Shown piece after piece: positions 10,801 to 22,393 of a DNA stretch of 64,000 nt; the stretch's first letter is position 1, and each line of letters starts with the position of its first letter. Location of the stretch: NCBI GenBank assembly GCA_013433145.1, contig CM024186.1, positions 5,894,001 through 5,958,000 of the forward strand, read 5' to 3'. Source of the DNA: Ascaris suum. Taxonomy: Eukaryota; Nematoda; Chromadorea; Rhabditida; Ascarididae. Under the pieces are notes generated by a model that was not told the origin of the DNA, made no database searches, and saw only the letters and a list, made by a program, of their open reading frames with translations. The position numbers were made by a program, and so were the translations under genes.

Positions 10801-13728
10801 ATGGATTACGATGGACGTATTAAAGCGTATAAATTTGTTGCATTAGCTGCTGTAACATTCTCCACTGTAGCTGTAGTTTCTGTATGCATCACCCTACCAA
10901 TGGTTTATAATTATGCAAGTAATATACGACAAACGTTAAGTGGTGAAATGAATTCTTGTAAGGTAAGTGTTAGGCGTTCTTTTCAAATAAACTCTTAATT
11001 AAAAATAATAATATTTATGTATTTATGTACTTGACAAGACGCAAGTATTTGATGAAGTGCAGAAATGCTGGCCGTGGAGCCGATCCGAAATTGCAGTTTA
11101 CTACTTTCCATGCTGATGCTCTACCGGATGAGCTATTAATGACTCTTTCACTCGCAGTTTTTTGTTGCTTGAGTGCCCTCGAGTTCATTTCCCAGGATAC
11201 CGGGTGTAGTTTCGGGTCCTGTTCGTGGGCAACACTTTAACAAGCCATCAAGAAGTGGCTTACCGTCTGCGCCTGGGTCAGGTTAAAATGCGATTAGTCA
11301 TAAGAACGTCCATTAAACAATTAGGTGTAACAGAAGAAGGTGAAAAGCATTCGGCTCATGCAAGTGTGATTTCTATACACTTTATGCGCCTTGCCATCTC
11401 AAATGTCCACTTATCTCAAACTTTATTTATATGTAGCCTGATTATCGATCGGACTTTCATCTGAGCCAATACTGTCTTCACAATTCGTCGATACCTGCTA
11501 CGCTATCAGTTTTCAGCCGTTTTTTCTCGAAATACTATTTTGGCTGTCATAAAAGAGGAAACCGCTATACATGTTTCTGCAATCCACAAAATGATTTTAC
11601 ATCTATCATTTTTCCGCTTTAGGTAATCCTAACTGCAAATGCCCTTGGGCACAACTATCCTACTTATCGTTTCCGCATATGCGATATTTTGAGTCCTTAT
11701 GGTGATTGCTTCATGGATCACATACATTTCAATATTTCATTTAACTCATCAGTGAGGCCGATAATAATGGCTTTACATGATGTTCCAATTTGCTGCTCTA
11801 TGAATTCGTATTTTATTCTAAATTATTGAACAATAGCACATGATACAATATAATGGAATAGTGGAAAAAAAAATGCGGTAATAGTTGTCTAAGTAGATTG
11901 CACTTTTAAGTTAAAAAATTTTCCACGAAAACAAAACGAAAACCTATATTCCATTATGCAAAAATGTCAGGCTAGTGGAAACGTTGAATTTTTGCATTGA
12001 AAAAGTTGGAAAATTTTTTCTTCAATATGAAAATTTTCAACTATTGAAAGAGAATCCTGCTCGCGCAAAAAATTAAAATTGTGAATAACAAGACATGGAT
12101 CGTATCGGTATCAATCAGGATGAAATCCTTAAAAATTTTAGGTTCTTCTATATTTAGACGACGATATCTTTTTCAACGCGTAAGAGGTGATCTCGTCTTT
12201 AACTTGTGCTGCAAAAATTTTCGAGTTAACCGAAGTTTTTTTCTTTTTTTCACCGCTGCATCGATCACAAAAATTTATGCTCTCCTCATCTTTCAAAATG
12301 CTCCGGTTTAGAAATATGCATCATTTTCTGGAAAATGTTAATCCGCTAATCCATCTTCATAGACCTAAACATTCTTTCAGCGGTGTATATCGACGTTGAT
12401 TCGGTGAAATAATTGAGCACCTGAAAATATGACACAAATGGGAATTACCCGTTTTCTTCCTATTAAATTTTAGGCATAATCGATTTCGAAGATTTAACTT
12501 CAGTTTCATTTATTATCTGCGATTTATGCTCACTCTTTTTGAGGGATCTGCGAAGGATGTAATCGCCGAAATTCGGTATCTAAAGAAAGCACCAGCCCAA
12601 ACAAGTAGCAACCGAACACTTCGACAGTCGGGATATGACTCTTCCGTAAACGCTGCTGGCTCGCAAATTGGCGTACATGGCGCCGATGGTGTGGAAGCGG
12701 GATCATGCACAGGTTGCTGCAGGCCTGGTCCACCTGGCCCGAAAGGACCACCGGGAAGGCCCGGACGGCCAGGACAACCTGGCGCACCGGGACTTCCGGG
12801 CATACCAGGAAGGCCACCCCCTTTGCCGTGCGATTTAATAACTCCTCCACCATGCCCACAATGTCCACAAGGTCAACCTGGGCCGCCAGGCCCACCTGGC
12901 CTCCCAGGTGAACCTGGACCAGATGGTGCTCCTGGGAAATCGAGCCCTCCTGGACCGATGGGGCCGCCCGGCCCACCAGGACCACCTGGTCCTCCAGGAC
13001 CAACCGGACCATCGGGACCACCAGGCCCAGCAGGAGAAGATATGCCAAATCAGCCTCTCGCTCCAGGGGAGCCTGGAGAAGCAGGTTAGTTGCACGACGC
13101 AACCCATAAGACAACATTTCATTTACACTCTTCCATGCACTTGTTAGTAATGCTGTAGAAGAACAATGAGGCTAGACCTTACTGTCAAAGCAACAAGGCA
13201 TGAATAGTTTGAGGGTCAAAATGACTTGTTTGATTGGCAAAGACTTTATTAAAGAGATCTAAAGTAATTCGTATTTGCCAGAAATTGCATCTACAGAGCA
13301 TCCGCTGAAAGACCTCTTATGAAAGACCTCAATATGTAGTGTGGAATATAGTGTCGAATAGTCTGGAATTTATATATGTATATATAGAAAAGGAAATACG
13401 AGATGTTTGCTCAAAAAATACCCTGTTCAGGAGCGGTCAGGAGTGAGAAGTAAGCGAGTGACTATGAAATACAACATTCGCTAAAAAACCTGTATATTGC
13501 AGGACCAATGGGACCACCTGGACCACCAGGTCCACCCGGTATGGATGGACCACCAGGACCACCAGGTCCAAAGGGACCACCAGGCAAAGCCGGCTTGCCT
13601 GGTCCCGACGGAGTACCTGGACTTCCCGGACCTCCCGGCATGCCGGTACACCAGGCGAAGAGGGTATCTGTCCGAAGTACTGTGCTCTTGACGGAGGTGT
13701 CTTTTTCGAGGACGGAACACGTCGATAA
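10801..13728 (+). CDS. cuticle collagen gene 1 (three exons; one-base frameshift in exon 3, possible pseudogene)
   Basis: Structural collagen of the cuticle, DPY-13/SQT-3-type. Exons: 10801-10962, 12544-13084, 13503-13728. Exon 1 starts [14 protein letters not shown] and holds the membrane anchor (about residues 13-36). Exon 2 starts GSAKDV and carries the protease-type site NRTLRQ, a 26-residue Gly/Ala/Ser stretch, a CTGCC cluster, and Gly-X-Y blocks interrupted by a Cys/Pro segment (CPQCP). Exon 3 begins in register (GPMGPP), but after GGC ATG CC one base is missing (about 13643-13645). The conserved ending [20 protein letters not shown] is therefore read only in the next frame, with TAA at 13726-13728. 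The uncorrected frame runs to 13783 with an unrelated tail. With the base present the protein would be 309 aa. A Gly-to-Ser substitution (AGC, 12943-12945) breaks Gly-X-Y. Introns are 1581 and 418 bp; the exon 2 acceptor TTTTTGAG is poor. This is either a decaying gene or a sequence error; it is the most divergent paralogue together with gene 4. Confidence 0.85.
11632..11829 (+). other. unassigned open segment in gene 1 intron 1
   Basis: A plus-strand frame is open for about 65 codons after TTTAG, with mixed protein-like composition (for example [20 protein letters not shown]). It has no early ATG and I do not recognise it. The neighbouring 11025-11464 is less AT-rich than the rest of the intron. 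It may be retroelement debris or an unrelated exon; it lies on the same strand as gene 1 but has no collagen features. Confidence 0.2.
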
Positions 13729-13861
13729 AGAGGCGTATAGTGGAATGACGAAAGCGCTCAGTTTTGTGTCAATTGTGTTGTAAAGATGACTGCAACTATG
13801 CAATGATTCAATAGTATATTCACTTTTCATTTGAATTAGGAAAACAAAGATAATGTCGACA

Positions 13862-13867
13862 AATAAA
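13862..13867 (+). terminator. candidate polyadenylation signal, gene 1
   Basis: AATAAA lies 134 bp after the conserved-frame stop codon. Confidence 0.4.
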
Positions 13868-13869
13868 AT

Positions 13870-15460
13870 CAACTTATCTCTGGTAGTGGTATCATCTTTT
13901 CGTGATAAGATGATCAGAGGCTCGTGTCTGTAAAGGATCCAAAAAATGACCTGTGCAATGATCGAATCATTCCTCGGCTGACGTTCTTCCATATGAAAAA
14001 TTTACTGCCTTGTAGAATTTTTCAAATTATTTTGTTGTGAAAATTTCTGGAAACACCTAACTAATTTTCGAGGTATATTGAGAGGTGACTTTTATTAATG
14101 AGGGAGAAATTGTGAAAATTATTGGATAGAAAGGCGGAGGAGAGGGAAAGAATTCAAAACCATATGCGGCTTGCATTTACTAGTATCAAATTCCTGCTTT
14201 CTTCAACAATGATAAGCAATACTTATTTTTGATTTACTAGTTAATGATCAGCACTAAGTAAATCATTGATAGTAAGTCATTCAAATTGAGAGCTTTATTA
14301 GAAAATGAAATGGGTCAGAGTACTATCCTGTTTTTTTTTTTCTTACAAATGACGAAGTTTCCGTGAAATATTTTTTTTTCTTTCATTTATGAAATTCAAT
14401 GATTGGTTTTTTTTTGTTGGAAATAAAGATAACGCGGCGCGTTGAGTGGTTCTTTGAGCACAATTTCTATGAGCTCACTACTACGACCGGTTTATAGCTG
14501 TCCCGAAAAAAAAAACAACTCTGGAATTCATTTTAAGGATCCATTTCACATTTATTTGGAGATAATCAAAAACGAATAAAGTGATAATATGAACAATTAG
14601 ATAAGATTAATGTAAAACTTCATTTTAAAAAGTTTCGATGCAATAAAGTTGAAGCGGATATGAGGGAGGAAAAATCTCTAACGGATACGCTAAAATGCTT
14701 TTGTAATAATCAACTAACAACTTCCACGATACAACTATAGCTGACGTCGCATCAATTAACTAGCGACTATATTAATTATCAATTCTTTAGCTACAACTAT
14801 AAAAATCTCCCTAGCTCTCAAAAAAATTTTTTAATATTTTAAAATCTATTTCTTTTTTCTTCTTGTGCTTCCAAAGAGAATAAATACTATTAAGCTTTTT
14901 ATTGAATATGTAATCGCTTATCAGTATTCTTAATAAATAGCATTTAAAATTCGAAATATTTCAAGATTATCCTCCTATATGTGCTATTGCAAATAGTGAC
15001 TCTATTTAATGCACCTTATTTAGCTATATACTAATTTGGTATGAATTAGCAGTAAGCATTAATAAATTTATGAAAGTATTATCAATCAAAGCTTATTTCC
15101 ATTTTTATTCGAATTATAGTTCCTTTCTTCCTTATTGAATAGAGAGGGAATTTTAATGTTTAACGTATAACATAGCAAAAATTTATAACACAACAATATC
15201 AAAACATAACAAAGAAATGTGCTATAATAAGCAATTTTATGTTATAATTGCACTAATCATTATGCTCAAATGAGAATAAATTCGTTGAAAAATTCTCTAT
15301 ATATTTTCACCTCATCCTCGTAAATCATTGTGAACGTTATTTTCTTGACATTTTGATTAACGAAAAAAAAAAAGCTGCAAAGAGACAAAAGCACGGATAT
15401 CTCCGAAAAAAAAAATGACACCATTACAATGGATCAGGTTCAATACATGCGCCTTTCAAA
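13870..15460. other. AT-rich spacer between collagen genes 1 and 2
   Basis: Nothing coding is recognised. It contains A/T homopolymers and many near-random AT words. Confidence 0.45.
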
Positions 15461-15461
15461 A

Positions 15462-15470
15462 TATATAAAG
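15462..15470 (+). promoter_or_regulatory. TATA box of collagen gene 2
   Basis: TATATAAAG lies 50-58 bp before the ATG at 15520. The sequence TCACATCAGT, an initiator-like word, follows about 30 bp after the start of the box; a similar word is seen at genes 5 and 7. This would give a 5' leader of roughly 25-30 nt. Confidence 0.6.
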
Positions 15471-15519
15471 ATGATTGTCCGCTCAGCTTTCACATCAGTA
15501 TTTCGTCAATACCGCTTCA

Positions 15520-18312
15520 ATGGATTTACAGAATCGTCTTAGAGCCTATAAATTTGTCGCCTATTCGGCAGTCGTCTTTTCAGCGGTAGCAGTCCTGTCC
15601 GTTTGTGTAACTCTCCCTATGGTTTATGATTATGTACATCATGTGCAACAGCAAATGCATTCGAAAATCAATTTCTGTAAGGTAGGTTGTCATTGAATTT
15701 CGATCAATCATAAAATACGCCGCATAGAAATTCATAATGGAGTAGGCATTTAGTCCGTGGACGAGATGTTAAATTGATCTTTGGCGGTGTGTTCGAAGAT
15801 TCAGTATACTAATATTTATTTTAATTTAATACTTAATAAATTAATAAGACTTAATATATTTAATATAAGATAATATACATATATACGAAAACCTCGATGA
15901 AATTAGAGTTCGTGGAGATTTATAGAAGACGTATATTTGTATTAGACTACTGAGTTGTATCAGTTTGATGTTTACAATTACTAAAGGAGACGAGCGAAAT
16001 TCGATAATTGAATTAAATATTAAATTAAAACGCTTTAATTTTTTAATATTTGGAAAGATGGGATAAGCTATAGATATAATTAGATGAGATCATCGAGTTT
16101 TTTTTAAATCCATATGCACCAAATCATTTTCGCGTGGTATTTGTTGGTTCTAATTAGCTTGCTCATTTGCATATCAATGTTTATAATTAAAATTTATAAA
16201 CACAATGCTTTATAATGCTTTATTCTTGAGTTACAAGAGTGCTTGCAGTGACCTCTGAAATATTCTTGATGAGCTAATCAGAATTTATCTTCTAAACCTA
16301 AATATTTCCTTTTCAAGTTTTTTCCTTTATTTCCAGGGCAGGTAATAAACCTCATATCGAGAAAAATGTGTTAAATAGTTCGCCTACAAATGCTAATTCG
16401 AATTTTCGCTTTGACAAGTCATAATTTACGAACAGAGAAATTATTGAAATTGTCGAAATTTAATACCAAACATTTAGATGAGTTTCTACAAATTCGGTTG
16501 GTTGTAAATAATCGCACAACACTAAACACGCCAACATAAAGGACAATTTGTTCAATACTTTCTTCTCTTTTCTCCTTCTATTTCTGATTCGAAATCTAGT
16601 ATGCAGATTTTTCTGCCTCCCATGTAAGATCAGCAGTGTTTTCGCGCACATGTTAGATAAATTTGCAGCAGATACCTTATTATTATTTTCATTGGCAGCT
16701 CTTGTTTGTGCATTCCGCCAGAGATTAACAAAATACCATCATAATTGCTGTTTTAGGGTTCCGCTAGAGATATCTGGACCGAAGTTGGGCAGTTGAAACA
16801 AATGCCTACTCCCGCAAGCAACAGGACAAAACGTCAAGCTGATGTTGGCTGTGAGGCTTGCTGTCTACCCGGGCCTCCAGGTCCGAAAGGACCATCCGGA
16901 AAACCCGGCATACCTGGAAAACCAGGAGCACCGGGGTTACCTGGTAGACCTGGAAGGCCACCAAGCATACCTTGTGAACCAGTAACTCCACCGCCATGCA
17001 AGCCATGTCCGCAAGGTCCGCCAGGTCCACCTGGCCCACCCGGACCACCTGGAGAACCTGGACCAGATGGACCACCAGGAAAACCAGGACTCAACGGAGG
17101 ACCAGGAGAGCCAGGGCCGAAAGGACCACCCGGCCCACCAGGACCACAAGGACCACCAGGACCAGCCGGCGATCCCGGACCAGATGCTCCTGATGAGGCA
17201 ATCGTACCTGGCGAGCCCGGAGAACCAGGTAATCCATCCGAAATAAAATGTTGATAGTGGTTTGAAGGAATCCGATGCTCATATACGATAGATTCAGCAA
17301 AGCGGCTTCGTTGATTAGAAATTGTAGCATTCCTTTAAATTTTTTTCGATGACATATCAACGAAAATGAGAATCTTTTCACTTATTTTTAATCCATACAA
17401 AAATTAAATATTCATAATTACTTTTTATATAATAAAAAAAATTTTTTTTAAACCCAACTATGAACATATAATTCTATTAGTGATAAAACAAAATAAAAAA
17501 TTTGGAAAAATTTTCATTCTTTGTAAATTTTTTTAAAGAAAATAGTACATAGTAAATAGATAGCGAAAGCAATTTAGACAGTAAAAAGATAAGTGGCGCC
17601 AATATTCGAAATACTCGTCAATTTCTTCAAGAATATCTCTGTAGAAGCGAAAGTTTTTTTTTTTTTTTTGCAACGAACCTAGAAGTTCGATTAGACATAC
17701 TCATTAATGGAAGTTGCTTATGGCATTGTAAAACTTGACAATGACATTAAAACGAAAACTGATAAGAGATAAGATAACAGGCTCAGAAGTTTATCATCTC
17801 TAAGTTGATTAAAGTTCGAAAGAGCAATGATAAACACTCATCAAAAATTTCGTATATAATTTTTATATACTTTATAGTATCTGTAATAAAGAATCACAAA
17901 AAAAGTCTCAAAAATTCGTAATATTTATAATTTTCAAACATAATATTGTAATAATTAACTACTGCTTTATGCTTTATGATGAGCATATTGCTGATTTCTG
18001 CGTTAGCATCGTCTTATACATCAGACAAACTAAAGCATGTACCTTTGATAGATGTGATCAATGCCAGGTATTATAGGAGATCCAGGACCACCGGGACCGC
18101 CTGGACCACCAGGACCACCAGGTCAGGATGGTAGGCCAGGTCCACCTGGGCCACAGGGTCCACCCGGTCCAGATGGACCTCCAGGACCCGATGGACAGCC
18201 TGGACCTGCTGGACCAGCTGGACTTCCAGGAGCATCTGGCGAGAAGGGTATCTGCCCGAAGTATTGTGCCATTGACGGTGGCGTCTTTTTTGAGGATGGA
18301 ACGCGACGTTAG
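15520..18312 (+). CDS. cuticle collagen gene 2 (three exons, 289 aa)
   Basis: DPY-13/SQT-3-type cuticle collagen. Exons: 15520-15681, 16757-17228, 18077-18312; introns 1075 and 848 bp. The start is set by [17 protein letters not shown], which aligns with all paralogues; the in-frame codons upstream are 5' leader. Residues about 13-36 form the membrane anchor; FCK closes exon 1. Exon 2 reads GSARDIW, then NRTKRQ (R-T-K-R, a good subtilisin/furin site overlapping an N-R-T sequon), CEACC, about ten Gly-X-Y triplets, a Cys/Pro break ([12 protein letters not shown]), a second Gly-X-Y block, an acidic break (DAPDEAIVP) and GEPGEPG. Exon 3 continues Gly-X-Y and ends [23 protein letters not shown] 18310-18312. 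The exon 3 acceptor is ambiguous: ATTATAG before 18077 (chosen, matches paralogues) or GCCAG before 18068, which would add one in-register triplet. No break was seen. Confidence 0.92.
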
Positions 18313-18451
18313 AATTCGAAACGATGAACTCGATCATCCATTTTTCACTGATGCATTCAACGCTCTCTCTTCAACAAACTTCACTTTAAAATCTTCCGAA
18401 AAAGGAGGATTACCTTGCGACACATTTTTAATGTCAAAAAATTCCCTATGC

Positions 18452-18470
18452 AATAAACATTATGAATAAA
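18452..18470 (+). terminator. two AATAAA polyadenylation signals, gene 2
   Basis: AATAAA occurs at 18452-18457 and 18465-18470, 140-158 bp past the stop codon, with no other gene nearby. Confidence 0.55.
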
Positions 18471-18844
18471 GCGGTCTGAGAAGAGAAGAGGTTGAGAGGG
18501 GATAAGTAAGAGGTGGAAAGGGAGGGATCGATGGATGAGGAAAGGTGACTTGGAGGATTTTAACCTGACGAGGGACTCCAATTTTTTATGCTTCTTCATG
18601 AAAATTTCATTTTTTTTTTCAATTTTCACATTTATGCGGAGAATTTCAAAGACCGCCTTGTCTCCATCATTTCCATGCAATTATTTTAACAAGAATTTTA
18701 TGCGTTTTCTATAACAACAATTTCAACAATTGTTGATAATTTTAATAGGCAGGGAATATGTGAAATTTCATTCTGATTGCACTAATTGAAATGTCACTAA
18801 TAAAATTCAGCTCCTCAGTTGTTAGCACATTTTATGCCTATCAT

Positions 18845-19306
18845 TGAAGTGATATCAACTATCATGTGATATCGATTATCAGGCGATATCATTTATCAAA
18901 TGACATCAACTACTGCGTGATATCAACTATGAAGTGATATCGATCGGTTAGTGATATTAACTAATAAACGATATCACCTATCAAGTATATCAACAATACA
19001 GTGATAGCAGCTATCAGGCGATATCAGTTACCGAGTGACGCCAAGTGTTAAGTGATATCAAGTATCGAATGATATCAACAACTATCAAGTGTTTCGACTA
19101 CCATGTGATATGAATATTAGGTGATATCAACTACTAGATGATATCACCTTTAAAGTAATGCCAACTGTTAAATGGTATCACCTATCAAGCTATATCAGTT
19201 ATCCGATGATATCAACTAACAAGTAATATCAACCATGAAATGATAGCAAGTGTTATATGATATTAACTATTAAATGATACTAACTATCATTATATCAATT
19301 ATCAAC
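18845..19306. repeat. 17-bp-period tandem array (about 27 degenerate units, core GATATC)
   Basis: The unit is close to GTGATATCAACTATCAA. GATATC or a near variant starts at 18851, 18868, 18885, 18902, 18919, 18936, 18953, 18970, 18986, 19003, 19020, 19037, 19054 and 19071; after a short slip at about 19091 the register resumes at 19107, 19123, 19140, 19157, 19174, 19191, 19208, 19225, 19242, 19259 and 19276. The period is 17 bp with very few indels, although units differ from each other at many positions. Roughly ten units contain a GATA-factor-like word (CTATCA, TTATCA or TGATAG). It is non-coding: 17 is not a multiple of three and stops are frequent. It lies between genes 2 and 3. Confidence 0.9.
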
Positions 19307-19681
19307 TTCTTTTTCTGATCTATTTCTTAAATTAATATTAAAGGAATCTTTAGACTCCTATATTCTTTAAAGTTATAAACGTTCATTGAAATTCCTTTTG
19401 TGTATTCTTCACATTTACAACCATTAAATATGTTGAAATTGCTTCCGAATAGATTTTCAAATACACATTTGAATTATTACACCTCAATAAACAAAGTGCT
19501 GTGGTGCACATTGGAAATTCCTTTGTTTTCATGGCGAAATTTAGAAAAAAAAAAAGAAAAATGGAGACCTAGTGACCCAATGAAATAGTCGATGATTGAA
19601 CGCTATAGAATGATAGATATGAATAACTCTTCGATATGACAGTGATCGTTTAAACTTTTATCAAATTGTTAAATTTTTTTT

Positions 19682-19695
19682 CCCCCCCCCCCCCC
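19682..19695. repeat. poly-C tract
   Basis: A run of 14 C follows a T run. TATATAAG follows at about 19701, but no gene is seen after it. Confidence 0.8.
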
Positions 19696-19860
19696 AACAC
19701 TATATAAGAGGAGAAATTTTTTTAATAATCATTTTCATTTATCGAACGAGAATGCCTGATTGCAAACTTTAGAAATGCTAATGAGTTTGAGGATTTTTTT
19801 TTGACTGAAATTAGTCACATAATACTGCTTATGCATGGAAATGGCTTAGGTTATAAACAA

Positions 19861-19945
19861 CGGATTGCATATTGCATATTGCAATTGCAAATCGTAATTC
19901 ATTGCATTTAGTAAATGCAATCCGTAATTCATTGCATGCTGCATC
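19861..19945. repeat. short ATTGCAT-type repeat patch
   Basis: ATTGCA words and two copies of CGTAATTCATTGCAT recur within 85 bp. No function is assigned. Confidence 0.5.
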
Positions 19946-19949
19946 ATTT

Positions 19950-21008
<1,059 letters not shown>

Positions 21009-21270
21009 ATAGGTGCAAATAAGTAACCTGTTGAAATGTTTGCTAGCTTGCAGCGTTTTTTTACTCGACATAAATGATCAGCCGTAGTACAACTCGAACA
21101 TCGTCTTCATTATAAATTAAATTCTAGTCCTTTCGTCATTTTGCATTTTCTTGGTTCGTGAATGTGAAATTCCTAAATTGACAAACGTAAATATAAACGC
21201 ACACACACAGATTTCGTAACGCGATTAGATAGGAACGTTCAAAGATACGTAAAAACCTGACACCATTATT

Positions 21271-21391
21271 GAAATGGAAGATAGAAGGAAGGAGAGGGAG
21301 AAAGAGAGAGGGAAAAAGAGAAGGAAAGAGAAGAAAAGAGAGAGGGAAGGAAATGAAAAGAGCGAGATAAGGAGAAAAGGAAAGAAGAAGC
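21271..21391. repeat. purine-rich (GA) tract
   Basis: About 120 bp almost entirely of A and G on the plus strand. Low complexity; the minus-strand Ser/Leu/Phe-rich frame across it is not a gene. Confidence 0.75.
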
Positions 21392-21740
21392 CTTCACTTG
21401 CGTTAACAAATAATGCATAACTTGAGCACAAGAATATTAAAAAAATGATTCTTTCAAAACGTAATAAATTCTGTATAAATATATAAGAAAAATAAATAGT
21501 CCTAAGTGGTTACCTTTAATTTCATGTAGTTCATAAAAAGTTATATTGTTGATATGCCAAAGGTGGCGTTTACTTGCGAGATTATATCTCAATAATTATT
21601 ACGATGTCTTGCGATATTATATTTCAATCGACAATCATTTATTTACCCATTTGAATAGGAAAATGATCCCTGAATCGAAATATACTTGCGAGATTATTTG
21701 GGACATTTGATACTTTTAGCGCAGCTGTTATCTCCTCCTT

Positions 21741-21759
21741 CCCCCCCCCCCCCCCCCCC
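21741..21759. repeat. poly-C tract
   Basis: A run of 19 C after CTCCTCCTT. Confidence 0.85.
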
Positions 21760-22328
21760 AAACATGACAAAATAATAAATTTACTTCGAGTAACTTGAGG
21801 CTTCTGTTTTTATACTTTCAATCAAGATATGATCCATCAAAAAATATGTATTTTTAAATCCATATATATGGTTCCAGCGCCATAAAGTAAAATGTCGATA
21901 CGAATCTAAACTCATCGCATTTATTGTGTATTTCATTTTCAGCAATACTTGTTAGTATAATTGAGAGAATTTTCAAAACATTGTTGATATAAGCATTTGT
22001 TCAGCATTATGTGATAATCTTATCAGTTGCAAGTGACGAGTGTTATAAACGGCAACTTATCAACATAATACATGATAAAATAATCGCATTCCTGAACATA
22101 TTCTACCAAAATAAAAAAAGTTCACACCATTATCGTTACGATCGATGAGAAATCCGTTTCGTGAAGGTAATGAAAGACGTATTCAAAAAGAGCAAAGTGC
22201 GAACAACCTCAATTCGAGAAACACAAAAGTAATCACATTTGACGAATGAAGAGTTGAAAAGAGAAAAAAAAATGCCGACAATTAATATCGAATGTGATGT
22301 GTAAAAATGACCGCATTGTGTTGCGACA

Positions 22329-22337
22329 CTATAAGAA
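22329..22337 (+). promoter_or_regulatory. TATA box of collagen gene 3
   Basis: CTATAAGAA lies 57-65 bp before the ATG at 22394, the same distance as in the other copies. Confidence 0.5.
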
Positions 22338-22393
22338 GGCAACGAAACGACAATCCATATCACATTTACGTGATCCACAATCGGCCTTTAATC

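Noticed and set aside
12530..13117. 195-codon minus-strand frame opposite gene 1 exon 2, and similar long antisense frames over the other collagen exons (for example 23075-23374, 29359-29697, 47608-48135, 57146-57544)
   Set aside because: GGN-CCN-CCN repeats stay open in several frames and on the opposite strand. These frames stop at different places in each gene and lack splice or start logic, while the collagen frame is conserved.
18845..19306. CRISPR-like array
   Set aside because: The units are degenerate 17-mers with no spacers, in a eukaryotic genome; it is a minisatellite.
22307..22393. Upstream in-frame ATG extending collagen gene 3 by 29 residues
   Set aside because: It lies before the TATA box, and all paralogues start at the MD-x-x-x-R-I/L-K/R-A-Y block.
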